A stretch of 64,000 bases of DNA from Bacillus pumilus (lineage in GTDB: Bacteria > Bacillota > Bacilli > Bacillales > Bacillaceae). The stretch is from contig NZ_LT906438.1 of NCBI RefSeq assembly GCF_900186955.1, forward strand, positions 1,116,001-1,180,000, in the 5' to 3' direction. Numbering within the stretch: the stretch's first letter is position 1; every line of letters begins with the position of its first letter. Below, in pieces: positions 47,753-56,183 of the stretch. The position numbers and the translations under genes are program-made. Under the pieces are notes generated by a model. That model searched no databases, had not been told where the DNA came from, and saw only the letters and a list, made by a program, of their open reading frames with translations.

Positions 47753-49579
47753 ATGACTTCACAAAGCAATAACAACCATTTACCGGACAGAAGCGAAGTA
47801 AAAGAAGAAAACAAATGGCGACTTGAAGATATTTTTGAAAGCGTCGATGCATGGAATAAGGAATTTGAAGCGGTCAAAAAAGAAATTCCTAAGCTCGCCC
47901 AATTTAAAGGCAAGCTCGCTCATTCTGCTGATGTACTGTATGAAGCCCTAACCTTTCAGGATCAGCTTTCTGAAAAGCTTGGTAAGCTTTATACATATGC
48001 GCACATGAAATACGATGAGGATACAACAAACTCATCATTTCAAGCGCTGAATGATAAAGCATCGAATTTATTTACACAGATTTCTAGTACCTCTGCTTAT
48101 ATTGTTCCAGAGATTTTGTCGATTCAAGAAGATAAATTGCAGCAGTTTATCTTGGAAAAAGAAGAATTAAAACTGTATTCTCATGCTCTTGAAGAAATTA
48201 ATAAAGAACGTCCGCATATTCTAAGTGAGGAGCAAGAGGCCTTATTAGCTGAGGCATCTGAACCTCTCTCAACTTCATCTACTACTTTTAGTATGTTTAA
48301 CAATGCTGATATTTCGTTCCCTTCTGTAAAGGATGAAGATGGGGAAGAAAAGAAAATTACCCACGGCAACTTTATTACATTTTTAAATAGTGATGACCGT
48401 GAAGTGAGAAAGAATGCCTTTAAAGCTGTGTATAAAACGTACGATCAGTATAAAAACACGCTTGCTTCGACACTAAGTGGCTCGATTAAAAAGGATAATT
48501 TTTATGCAAAAGTTCGAAATTATAAATCGGCAAGAGAATCAGCACTATCTCGAAACAGTATTCCAGAAGAAGTATATGACAATCTAATTGATACCGTTCA
48601 TCAATATTTACCGTTACTACACCGCTATATTGAATTGCGTAAAAAGGTGTTAAAGCTTGATGAAGTGCACAATTATGACTTGTATACGCCACTTGTAAAA
48701 GATGCTGGAATGAAGCTAACCTACGATGAAGCAAAGGATTATATGCTAAAAGGGTTAGCACCATTAGGAGAAGAATATGTCTCTGTGTTAAAAGAGGGGC
48801 TCAATAATCGCTGGGTAGACGTTTATGAAAATAAAGGGAAACGTAGCGGTGCGTATTCATCTGGAAGCTATGGCACAAATCCATATATCCTCATGAACTG
48901 GCAAAATAATATTGATAATTTATTTACACTGGCTCATGAATTTGGGCACTCTGTCCACAGCTACTATACAAGAAAACACCAGCCATATCCGTATGGAAAC
49001 TACAGCATCTTTGTAGCTGAAGTAGCTTCCACGACAAACGAGGCGTTACTTGGCGAATATTTGTTGAATCATCTAGATGATAAAAAGCAGCGTTTGTATG
49101 TGCTGAATCACTTGTTAGAAGGATTTAGAGGAACGGTATTCAGACAGACGATGTTTGCTGAGTTTGAGCATCTCATTCATGTGAAAGCACAAGAAGGAGA
49201 GGCTTTAACGCCAGAATTCATGACGAACCTTTATTACGACCTGAATAAGAAGTATTTTGGAGACGGCATGGTTGTGGATAAAGAAATCGGATTAGAATGG
49301 ACGAGAATCCCTCACTTCTACTACAACTATTATGTCTATCAATATGCAACAGGCTATAGTGCTGCACAGGCATTAAGCAAGCAAATCTTAGAAGAAGGAA
49401 AACCTGCGGTGGAGCGCTACACAGACTTCCTTAAAGCAGGAAGCTCTGATTACCCAATTAATGTGCTGAAAAAAGCAGGTGTTGATATGGCTTCCAAAGA
49501 ACCAATCGAAGCAGCATGTCAATTGTTCGAAGAAAAATTAAAAGAAATGGAAGAGCTCATCTCTAAAACGGGTGAGTAA
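47753..49579 (+). CDS. pepF: oligoendopeptidase F
   Basis: Zinc peptidase of the M3 family, 608 residues from ATG 47753, with AGGGGG upstream. The active site is AHEFGHSVHSYYT near residue 400; further conserved segments are YGTNPYILMNW and WTRIPHFYYNYYVYQYATGY. In B. subtilis, excess PepF blocks sporulation by cutting signalling peptides. The frame stays open upstream to TTG 47588, which has its own AAGGTGG and would add 55 residues with a membrane helix (FFLIFLVCLVFISAY). I give the cytosolic start because it matches the family, but the longer form is credible. Confidence 0.9.
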   Translation: MTSQSNNNHLPDRSEVKEENKWRLEDIFESVDAWNKEFEAVKKEIPKLAQFKGKLAHSADVLYEALTFQDQLSEKLGKLYTYAHMKYDEDTTNSSFQALNDKASNLFTQISSTSAYIVPEILSIQEDKLQQFILEKEELKLYSHALEEINKERPHILSEEQEALLAEASEPLSTSSTTFSMFNNADISFPSVKDEDGEEKKITHGNFITFLNSDDREVRKNAFKAVYKTYDQYKNTLASTLSGSIKKDNFYAKVRNYKSARESALSRNSIPEEVYDNLIDTVHQYLPLLHRYIELRKKVLKLDEVHNYDLYTPLVKDAGMKLTYDEAKDYMLKGLAPLGEEYVSVLKEGLNNRWVDVYENKGKRSGAYSSGSYGTNPYILMNWQNNIDNLFTLAHEFGHSVHSYYTRKHQPYPYGNYSIFVAEVASTTNEALLGEYLLNHLDDKKQRLYVLNHLLEGFRGTVFRQTMFAEFEHLIHVKAQEGEALTPEFMTNLYYDLNKKYFGDGMVVDKEIGLEWTRIPHFYYNYYVYQYATGYSAAQALSKQILEEGKPAVERYTDFLKAGSSDYPINVLKKAGVDMASKEPIEAACQLFEEKLKEMEELISKTGE

Positions 49580-49586
49580 TGAAAAG

Positions 49587-49638
49587 GCTTCTGTCAGACG
49601 TGTGAGTGCAAACTCATCTTTTGACAGGAGTTTTTTTC
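49587..49638 (+). terminator. pepF terminator
   Basis: CTTCTGTCA pairs with TGACAGGAG, with a second GAGT/ACTC pairing inside, followed by seven T. Confidence 0.82.
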
Positions 49639-49640
49639 AC

Positions 49641-49668
49641 AAAAAAGACCTCTTCACATGTAGAGGCC
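49641..49668 (-). terminator. yizD terminator
   Basis: Reverse strand GGCCTCT-N8-AGAGGTC followed by six T, 12 bases after the stop of the small gene. Confidence 0.8.
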
Positions 49669-49679
49669 GTTCATTATCA

Positions 49680-49853
49680 TCAACCTTTAAATCCTTTAAA
49701 GGTCTTCCGGTGGTTCATTCGATAAAGTGTAAAAAGTATTGTAGCAAATAAGAGTGGCGATGTGAGATAAAGAGGAAGCATTTTCATTAAGCCTAATATG
49801 TTTAAAAAGAAACATAAGCCAATGGAAACAAGTCCAATGGTTGTGCTGCGCAT
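49680..49853 (-). CDS. yizD: small two-helix membrane protein
   Basis: Protein of 57 residues that begins MRSTTIGLVSIGLCFFLNIL, with two hydrophobic helices and a basic tail HRKTFKGFKG. The ATG at 49853 has an excellent GGAGG seven bases upstream and a dedicated terminator, so it is preferred over a 62-residue frame overlapping it. Position between pepF and the RoxS/yjbH region fits B. subtilis yizD; the symbol is tentative. Function unknown. Confidence 0.75.
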   Translation of the reverse strand: MRSTTIGLVSIGLCFFLNILGLMKMLPLYLTSPLLFATILFTLYRMNHRKTFKGFKG

Positions 49854-49945
49854 GCAGATCCCTCCATTTTTTCGTTACTTTCACTATATGAAAGTGACAA
49901 CCCTCTTATGTTTTGTGACAAAAATATGAACATATAGTATATCTG

Positions 49946-49975
49946 TTGTCATAAGTCGACAAAATTTGATATACT
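49946..49975 (+). promoter_or_regulatory. roxS promoter
   Basis: TTGTCA (49946-49951), 18-base spacer, TATACT (49970-49975). A TTTTGTGAC motif (about 49911-49919) upstream could serve ResD or Rex, which control this RNA in B. subtilis; that part is inference. Confidence 0.65.
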
Positions 49976-49981
49976 AAAGAT

Positions 49982-50098
49982 GTGAAATTAATCACATACA
50001 AACATTACCCCTTTGTTTGACCGTGAAAAATTTCTCCCATCCCCTTTGTTGTCGTTAAGACATAGTGAAACCGCGCTTATCCCGGCGCGGTTTCTTCG
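49982..50098 (+). ncRNA. roxS: RoxS (RsaE) small regulatory RNA
   Basis: Non-coding RNA of about 115 bases between yizD and yjbH, the same neighbourhood as B. subtilis RoxS and near S. aureus RsaE. It begins GTGAAATTAATCACAT and holds two C-rich unpaired motifs, ACCCCTTTGTTT (about 50008) and CATCCCCTTTGTT (about 50038), which pair with Shine-Dalgarno regions of targets. It ends in a GAAACCGCGC / GCGCGGTTTC terminator stem (50067-50094). Known targets encode TCA-cycle and redox enzymes. Confidence 0.9.
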
Positions 50099-50148
50099 TG
50101 GTTTAAAAAAGAACAAATGTTCCTTTTGAGGTAAAGAAAAAACATGGG

Positions 50149-51060
50149 TCAGCACCCATGTTCATTCTCACAGCGATAGACATTAAGATCTGAATGATGA
50201 TCATCTTCTTTATAGCGCCAAAACATTTCTTGATGCACTTGTACACGTTCGACTTTTTTAGCGAAAGCCAGCTTTTTCATTTCTCGTTCAACTTCATCAA
50301 GTGTCAGGTCATAAACAACCGCAATCTCTTTAGCAGATGCAAATTGAAAGTAAGCAATAAACCATTCAATTGGAGGCCGTTCTGAAGGGGTTGGTTTTTC
50401 ACCAATCATTTCAAAAAGGATTTCCTCGTATACATCATAAGAGTACGCACCTGAAATTTTTAATCCTTCATCTCCGTTTACTGTATTAAAAAAGGCAAAG
50501 GTCGGAAGCTCAGACACGTCCATTTCAGCGGCAATTTTCATATCACATTTTAGTGCTTTGACAGCACTTTGAGAATGAATATCGCGCTGGAATTCCTCGA
50601 TGTCTAGTCCAGCGCTTTTTGCATTTTTTAGCAGTACATGTTCACTTGTTACATCTTGCTGATGGCAAAAAAGTGATTCTTGAATGAGACGCAGAAATTT
50701 CATTCCGCATTTTCTGCCTTGAAGTTCAGCCGCTTTTAATGCAAGCGAGGCGAGATACGGTGAAGTCACAATTTGTTCAGACAGCATTTGTTCTTTTTTG
50801 GTCTGAGTTTTGGTCGCAAATTTCCCCCATGCTTCGGTCAGTAAATGCTTCTTTCGTTTTCGATTCAATGCATTAATACTAGAGCTTGTCACCGTTCGTA
50901 AAGTGAAAAAACGACCGTACTTCATTTTTAATTTTTTAATGGATGGCTCTAATAACCAGCAGTCTGGACTTAGAGGGTCAATGAATACATAGATTTCAAT
51001 CGGCTTTTGAGGATGTCCGTGACAGTGTGAGAAATATTGATCGTGCGTATTGCAGCTCAA
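50149..51060 (-). CDS. spxH: SpxH (YjbH), ClpXP adaptor for Spx
   Basis: DsbA/thioredoxin-like adaptor of 303 residues that speeds ClpXP degradation of Spx. A His/Cys-rich N-terminus (HCHGHPQKP, residues 12-20) fits the zinc-binding region that senses oxidation. The CXXC site of B. subtilis YjbH is here Ser31-Pro-Asp-Cys34. The long helical C-terminal domain is conserved (AVKALKCDMKIAAEMDVSELP). Starts with TTG at 51060 overlapping the yjbI stop, after AAAAGGATGG. Confidence 0.93.
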   Translation of the reverse strand: MSCNTHDQYFSHCHGHPQKPIEIYVFIDPLSPDCWLLEPSIKKLKMKYGRFFTLRTVTSSSINALNRKRKKHLLTEAWGKFATKTQTKKEQMLSEQIVTSPYLASLALKAAELQGRKCGMKFLRLIQESLFCHQQDVTSEHVLLKNAKSAGLDIEEFQRDIHSQSAVKALKCDMKIAAEMDVSELPTFAFFNTVNGDEGLKISGAYSYDVYEEILFEMIGEKPTPSERPPIEWFIAYFQFASAKEIAVVYDLTLDEVEREMKKLAFAKKVERVQVHQEMFWRYKEDDHHSDLNVYRCENEHGC

Positions 51061-51455
51061 GATCGTCCATCCTTTTCAGGTGTTTGATTGACCATATGAC
51101 GAGCCGTTAAAGAAAGTCGCTCAAATAAAAAGTCACGAATATCGCCGGTTAATCCTACTTGATCCATCGCATCCTCCATGCATTCAAGCCATGCGTCAGC
51201 CCGCTCCTCAGTAATCGGAAAAGGGAGATGTCTCGCCCGTAGCATAGGGTGGCCATGCTCCTCTGTATAAAGCGAGGGTCCGCCTAAATATTGCGTTAAA
51301 AACTGTTTTTGTTTTCTTGCTGTTTCTTTTAAGTCATCCGGGAAAATAGGATGAAGCAAAGGATGACACTTTACATTTTCATAAAAAGTATCAACAAGTT
51401 GCGATAGAAGTTCCTCTCCAACCGCTTCGTAAGGTGCGTTAAACGATTGTACCAT
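51057..51455 (-). CDS. yjbI: truncated haemoglobin, group II
   Basis: Haem protein of 132 residues. The proximal haem ligand is His76 (RARHLPF), TyrB10 is Tyr25 and TrpG8 is Trp89, the set that defines group II (trHbO). Group II globins bind O2 or NO tightly. It is translated ahead of spxH with overlapping stop and start, which ties an O2/NO protein to a redox-sensing adaptor. Confidence 0.95.
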   Translation of the reverse strand: MVQSFNAPYEAVGEELLSQLVDTFYENVKCHPLLHPIFPDDLKETARKQKQFLTQYLGGPSLYTEEHGHPMLRARHLPFPITEERADAWLECMEDAMDQVGLTGDIRDFLFERLSLTARHMVNQTPEKDGRS

Positions 51456-51700
51456 GTTGACTACTCCTTTTACTCGTAGTTAATAGGATGAAGCGCCCTA
51501 TTGTGAATTCATTTATTTCAAAAGTGATATTCAGTTTTTTCTATTTTAATGTTTCTATTCTTGTACTTATTTTAACAACCTCATCTCAATTCCACAAACA
51601 AACCGCTTTGGTCTATTGGAAATAAGGGGAGAGTCGGGTTCCGTGATCAATTGACCATATCATAACACATTCAGTCAAAAAAGGGTGAAAAGCGACATAC

Positions 51701-51732
51701 AAAAAACCGAAGAGGTTATTCTCTTCGGTTTA
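51701..51732 (-). terminator. cwlQ terminator
   Basis: AAACCGAAGAG-AATAA-CCTCTTCGGTTT followed by T on the reverse strand, overlapping the stop. The rest of 51456-51700 shows only AT-rich upstream sequence for yjbI. Confidence 0.85.
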
Positions 51733-52497
51733 AGCGAAATATTGTGCTGTGATTTTCTTTACATAATTTTGTGTTTCTTTAAATGGTGGAATGCCGCCGT
51801 ATTTATCAACATTTCCTGAGCCTGCATTATAAGCAGCTAAGGCGAGTGATACATTTCCATTATATTTCTGAAGCATTTGTTTGATATACTTCGTGCCGCC
51901 TTCGATGTTCTGAGCCGCATCAAAGGCATTATTCACGCCAAGTGATTTAGCTGTAGATGGCATAAGCTGCATAAGGCCAAGCGCGCCTGCATGGCTGACC
52001 GCATTCGTACGATAGCCAGATTCTTGCTTAATGACCGCATGAATTAGCTTTTCTGGAACACCATGTTTTTGAGCCATTTGTGACACAATTTGATTAATTT
52101 CCTTTGATGATGAGCCGCTTGAAACAGCCTTTTGAAGCGGCGGCGTGTAGCTGTTGTTTAAGACATTCCCAATACCATTTGCTGTATTCAATTGAGCGTC
52201 ATTCGCATATGAAGGTTGAGCTTGAAGCTGCTCACCGCCAGCGATAGCAGATAAGTATGGGTTTGTACGCGCGTATTGCGTGTTCGGAGCCGTTGATGGG
52301 TCCGTTCCCATAAATGCAGAAATTGAAAGCGGCAGACGTGATAATTCTGATCCGCCTAAAAAATCTTGCAGCAGCGACTGAAATGAAGCTTGAGCATTCG
52401 ATTCTTGGCCGCCCGGCATTTGCGTTTGTCCAGGGTCTGATTGTAACGTTTTAAGCGCTTGGAGCTGCATAAAGGATTGAAGTTGATTGACGTTCAT
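51730..52497 (-). CDS. cwlQ: lytic transglycosylase CwlQ (YjbJ)
   Basis: Peptidoglycan-cleaving protein of 255 residues. The C-terminal SLT domain (about residues 140-255) has the catalytic Glu in [16 protein letters not shown], then [14 protein letters not shown] and [17 protein letters not shown]. The N-terminal half is Gln/Ser-rich, low complexity and has no signal peptide, so its route outside is unclear. I recall the B. subtilis protein (bifunctional muramidase/transglycosylase) as shorter, about 180 residues. ATG at 52497 is six bases after GGAGG. Confidence 0.88.
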   Translation of the reverse strand: MNVNQLQSFMQLQALKTLQSDPGQTQMPGGQESNAQASFQSLLQDFLGGSELSRLPLSISAFMGTDPSTAPNTQYARTNPYLSAIAGGEQLQAQPSYANDAQLNTANGIGNVLNNSYTPPLQKAVSSGSSSKEINQIVSQMAQKHGVPEKLIHAVIKQESGYRTNAVSHAGALGLMQLMPSTAKSLGVNNAFDAAQNIEGGTKYIKQMLQKYNGNVSLALAAYNAGSGNVDKYGGIPPFKETQNYVKKITAQYFA

Positions 52498-52518
52498 CAT
52501 GTTCCTCCTTCAAGGAAT

Positions 52519-53097
52519 TCATCTATTCTGTGTTTTCATTTTCTCTTCATAAAAACGTACGACTTTGTTTTTCGTGTTTCGTACAGGGATTTGGAATTGT
52601 TGGAGCAATGCGGAGAATGCGGCTTGTCCGATTTCCAGGTCGCTCACTTCAAATTCAAGTTCATAGTCCTCTACTGTTAAATATCGGCTGTGATCCAAAA
52701 CAATTAAGCCTTCTTTGATCATTTTTTCAGCTCTTGACGTTTCAAGTGAACCAAAATACACAATTTGATCCTTTTGAATGTTCAAATGATCTAGCCTGTC
52801 AGCCACTTCACCTTTTGGTAGCTGAAAATCGTCAAGGCTTGAAGGAGGAGCGATCGTTTGGTGGGTTTCGAGCAAGCCTATTTCGTGTGGTTCCTTTAAC
52901 GTGAGAACCCACTGACCGTTTCTTTCTCTCATTCTTAATGCAGCGAATTGAGATTTTATATCAAATTGAGGTGTATCAAAGTAATGGTTGGTTTGCGTGT
53001 GAAAATCCGAATCCTTCAATTGAAAATGTTGTTTCAACTGTTCAAATTCTTCTTTCATTAACAATTGCTTTAGTTCTATTTCAATTTCCTGTGCCAT
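52519..53097 (-). CDS. yjbK: CYTH-domain triphosphatase-like protein
   Basis: Cytoplasmic protein of 192 residues. The CYTH signature EIEIELK is at residues 4-10, with further conserved RMRERNG and WVLTLKEP strands, LDHSRY and EFEVS. Such tunnel enzymes act on inorganic triphosphate or related anions. ATG at 53097 behind AAAGG. Divergent from yjbL-yjbM, a nucleotide-alarmone operon. Confidence 0.9.
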   Translation of the reverse strand: MAQEIEIELKQLLMKEEFEQLKQHFQLKDSDFHTQTNHYFDTPQFDIKSQFAALRMRERNGQWVLTLKEPHEIGLLETHQTIAPPSSLDDFQLPKGEVADRLDHLNIQKDQIVYFGSLETSRAEKMIKEGLIVLDHSRYLTVEDYELEFEVSDLEIGQAAFSALLQQFQIPVRNTKNKVVRFYEEKMKTQNR

Positions 53098-53330
53098 TTT
53101 GACATCAACCTTTCATTTAGAGGAAATATGATTATTGTACATGAAGTATGTTCATCATGTAAAAGACTGTTTTTATCTATTATTTCTCTTTCCGCATGTG
53201 CCAAAATCAATGAATAATTACGTGAAAGGATCATTTATAAGAAGAAAATAGGTTTTTCTCAATAAGTTCGGTTTATCAATATTGAACTTGATATGATAAA
53301 ATAAAGCTGTACTTTGTTGTAAAGGAGATC

Positions 53331-53699
53331 ATGATGCAAAACCGAATTGAAATCGCAGAAGCAACTTTAAAAGAAGACAGGCTGATTTTGACGACCAAGT
53401 CAGAAGAGCAAATCCAAAAAGCAAAAGCATCAGGACAAATGCTTGTTGATTCTGATCACTTTGCGTTCGTTTACATACTTGAAAACGAGGAGTCCTTTTC
53501 ATATCTTATCTTAGGGAAACATACATGGACTCCATTAAAAGAAGCAATGAATCTTGACATCCCTGTCTATTTGACAGCGGGAGGACATTCGTTAGAACTC
53601 ATTCAGCTTCATCAAGAATTACATTATTTAATCGACAATATTAAAGACAATGCCAATTACGGAGATATGGAAGAGAAAGTGAAGAGCACATTCCTCTGA
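53331..53699 (+). CDS. yjbL: UPF0738 protein YjbL
   Basis: Protein of 122 residues nearly identical in layout to B. subtilis YjbL (IEIAEATLKEDRLILTTKS start, YLIDNIKDNANYG near the end). No known motif. Two adjacent ATGs at 53331 and 53334 follow AAAGGAG; the second is better spaced, so the start is uncertain by one codon. First gene ahead of yjbM and the NAD kinase. Function unknown. Confidence 0.9.
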   Translation: MMQNRIEIAEATLKEDRLILTTKSEEQIQKAKASGQMLVDSDHFAFVYILENEESFSYLILGKHTWTPLKEAMNLDIPVYLTAGGHSLELIQLHQELHYLIDNIKDNANYGDMEEKVKSTFL

Positions 53700-53732
53700 A
53701 ATAATTAGGTATATGGAATTGGGGGAAGTTTC

Positions 53733-54362
53733 ATGGACAAAAAACAATGGGATCAATTCCTCGCACCGTATAAACAAGCAGTCGAAGAATTAAAAGTGAA
53801 ACTAAAAGGCATTCGAAAGCTGTATGAATTCGAGGATGACCATTCACCAGTAGAATTTGTTACAGGCCGAGTGAAACCTGTTGCCAGCATATTAGAAAAG
53901 GCAAAGCGTAAAAACATCCCAATGCATGAAATCGAAACGATGCAGGATATTGCTGGGCTTCGCATTATGTGCCAGTTTGTAGAAGACATACAAGTCGTGA
54001 AAAAAATGCTCCAGTCACGAAAAGACTTCGTGGTTGTTGATAAACGCGACTATATTGCAGAGCATAAAGAAAGCGGATACCGTTCGTACCACCTTGTTGT
54101 GTTATATCCGCTGCAAACGATTAATGGAGAGAAGCAGCTCCTCGTCGAAATCCAAATTCGTACACTTGCGATGAATTTTTGGGCGACCATTGAGCATTCT
54201 CTGAATTATAAATATAGCGGGAATATCCCGGAGAAAGTCAAGCTGCGCCTTCAAAGAGCTTCCGAGGCAGCATCTCTTCTTGATGATGAGATGTCTGAAA
54301 TTAGAGGGGAAATTCAAGAAGCACAAGTGGCATTTTCCCGGAAAAAGAAAAACGATAGCTGA
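53733..54362 (+). CDS. yjbM: small alarmone synthetase (RelQ/SAS1)
   Basis: Makes (p)ppGpp or pGpp from ATP and GTP/GDP/GMP. 209 residues, synthetase domain only, with no hydrolase or TGS domain. Visible motifs: DIAGLRIMCQF, the G-loop region HKESGYRSYHL and EIQIRTLAMNFWATIEHSLNYK with the catalytic glutamate. The neighbouring NAD kinase gene fits a nucleotide-homeostasis operon. Confidence 0.95.
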   Translation: MDKKQWDQFLAPYKQAVEELKVKLKGIRKLYEFEDDHSPVEFVTGRVKPVASILEKAKRKNIPMHEIETMQDIAGLRIMCQFVEDIQVVKKMLQSRKDFVVVDKRDYIAEHKESGYRSYHLVVLYPLQTINGEKQLLVEIQIRTLAMNFWATIEHSLNYKYSGNIPEKVKLRLQRASEAASLLDDEMSEIRGEIQEAQVAFSRKKKNDS

Positions 54363-54427
54363 GCCTGTGCTTGATCAAATATGATGCTGCCCTCTCATAG
54401 CAGCAAGGTGGAAAAGGAGAAGAATTC

Positions 54428-55228
54428 ATGAAATTTGCAGTTTCTTCGAAAGGGAATTCTGTATCTGACACACTCAAAAGTAAAATTCAGACCTACTTAT
54501 TGGATTTCGGGATGGAACTCAATGAAGAGGAACCCGATCTTGTCATTACGGTTGGTGGAGACGGCACCCTTCTTTATGCGTTTCACCGTTATAGCGACCG
54601 TCTGAATGAAACAGCTTTTGTCGGTGTTCATACAGGTCATCTTGGTTTTTATGCTGACTGGGTGCCAAGTGAAATTGAAAAACTCGTTTTAGCTATTGCG
54701 AAAACCCCTTATCACATTGTGGAATATCCGATCTTAGAAGTCATTGTCAGATACAACGATGGCGGCAGAGAAGAGAAATATTTAGCCATGAATGAATGTA
54801 CGATTAAAAGTATGGAAGGGACACTTGTGGCAGATGTTGAAATTAGGGGTCAGCTGTTTGAAACATTCAGAGGTGACGGTCTTTGTCTGTCTACGCCGTC
54901 TGGCAGTACAGCCTATAATAAAGCACTTGGGGGCGCCATTATTCATCCTTCCATTAGAGCCATTCAGCTGGCAGAAATGGCTTCAATCAACAACAGAGTG
55001 TTTCGAACGGTCGGTTCGCCGCTTATTTTACCAGACCACCATACTTGTGTCATTAAACCGAGGAATGATGTCGATTTTCAGGTAACCATTGATCATTTGA
55101 CGCTGCTTCATAAGGACGTCAAATCCATTCAATGCCGGGTAGCAGACGAGAATGTCCGCTTTGCCCGATTTAGACCATTTCCGTTTTGGAAAAGGGTGCA
55201 AGATTCCTTTATCGGAAAAGGTGAATAA
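54428..55228 (+). CDS. ppnK: NAD kinase
   Basis: Phosphorylates NAD to NADP. 266 residues with [13 protein letters not shown] (diphosphate-binding, near residue 40), ECTIKSMEG and [15 protein letters not shown] (near residue 155). ATG at 54428 after AAAAGGAG. This is the paralogue called ppnKA/nadF in B. subtilis, downstream of yjbM. Confidence 0.95.
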   Translation: MKFAVSSKGNSVSDTLKSKIQTYLLDFGMELNEEEPDLVITVGGDGTLLYAFHRYSDRLNETAFVGVHTGHLGFYADWVPSEIEKLVLAIAKTPYHIVEYPILEVIVRYNDGGREEKYLAMNECTIKSMEGTLVADVEIRGQLFETFRGDGLCLSTPSGSTAYNKALGGAIIHPSIRAIQLAEMASINNRVFRTVGSPLILPDHHTCVIKPRNDVDFQVTIDHLTLLHKDVKSIQCRVADENVRFARFRPFPFWKRVQDSFIGKGE

Positions 55229-55272
55229 GAAAGAGGTCGTTCTCGCTGGAATACTTTACACTAAACAAAACC

Positions 55273-56139
55273 ATGACAGCCAAAGAAGAAGGGCAGCTTT
55301 TAAAGGATTATTTAATAGATCTTGGTATTTCGAAAAGAATGCTGACAGATATTAAATTTGATGGCGGTGATCTTCTCATTAATGGGGAGCATGTGACTGT
55401 GAGATACAAGCTGCATAACGGAGACAGGCTTACCATTTTATTCCCAGAAGAAAAAGTGAGTGAAGGGCTAAAGCCTGCTCCGATTCCGCTTGATATTTTA
55501 TTTGAGGATGATCACGTCCTTGTGCTGAATAAAAAGCCATATATCCCGTCCATTCCTTCTCGGGAGCACCCAGAGCACAGTATTGCGAATGGATTGCTGC
55601 ATCATTATGCAGAGCAGTCTGTTCGGCTGACGGTTCATTTAGTGAACCGCCTTGATCGTGATACATCAGGCGTCATGCTTGTCGCCAAGCATCGCTTTGC
55701 CCACAGTCTTTTATCAAAAGCGCAGAAAAGTGGAGCGGTCAAACGAACATACAGGGCGTTTACACATGGCATGATCAGAGAAAAGCATGGAACCATTCGT
55801 GCAAAAATTGCCCGAAAAGGGGATAGTATCATTGAGCGAATGGTCAATGAGACTGGACAGGAAGCTGTGACGCATTTTACAGTGCGAGCGGTGGACGCTG
55901 AGTTGAACATGTCAGATGTGAGGCTAACACTTGAAACGGGGAGAACCCATCAAATTCGTGTTCATATGCAGTATCTTGGTTACCCGCTCATCGGAGATAC
56001 GTTATATGGCGGAACGAATGAGCGAATGAACCGGCAGGCACTGCATAGTGAGACTCTTGTTTTTCCTCATCCGATGACTGGGGAGGAAATGACATTCTCG
56101 GCTCCGCTCCCTGAAGACATGAAATCATTGCTGCTTTAA
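55273..56139 (+). CDS. yjbO: RluD-type pseudouridine synthase
   Basis: RNA-modifying enzyme of the RluA/RluD family. The catalytic motif is NRLDRDTSGVML near residue 120, with the downstream GRTHQIRVHM motif. It has an S4-like N-terminus. The ATG at 55273 has no ribosome site, and the open frame continues upstream. CTG at 55246, nine bases after AAAGAGG, would add a nine-residue EYFTLNKT-type start seen in relatives. The true start is therefore probably upstream of the ATG. A terminator follows. Confidence 0.9.
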   Translation: MTAKEEGQLLKDYLIDLGISKRMLTDIKFDGGDLLINGEHVTVRYKLHNGDRLTILFPEEKVSEGLKPAPIPLDILFEDDHVLVLNKKPYIPSIPSREHPEHSIANGLLHHYAEQSVRLTVHLVNRLDRDTSGVMLVAKHRFAHSLLSKAQKSGAVKRTYRAFTHGMIREKHGTIRAKIARKGDSIIERMVNETGQEAVTHFTVRAVDAELNMSDVRLTLETGRTHQIRVHMQYLGYPLIGDTLYGGTNERMNRQALHSETLVFPHPMTGEEMTFSAPLPEDMKSLLL

Positions 56140-56144
56140 ATAGA

Positions 56145-56183
56145 GAAACCCGGCTACCTGCAAGCGCAGGACCGGGTTTTTTT
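56145..56183. terminator. yjbO/prpE terminator
   Basis: AAACCCGG / CCGGGTTT enclosing a CCTGC-AAGC-GCAGG stem, with a T-run; between convergent genes. Confidence 0.88.

Noticed and set aside
49696..49884. 62-residue reverse-strand frame overlapping yizD
   Set aside because: The alternative frame (49680-49853) has a strong ribosome site, two clean membrane helices and a terminator; this one has none of these.
53260..53330. TTATCA / TGATAA symmetry upstream of yjbL as an operator
   Set aside because: It overlaps a plausible TAAAAT -10 and is explained by AT-rich promoter sequence; no known regulator fits.
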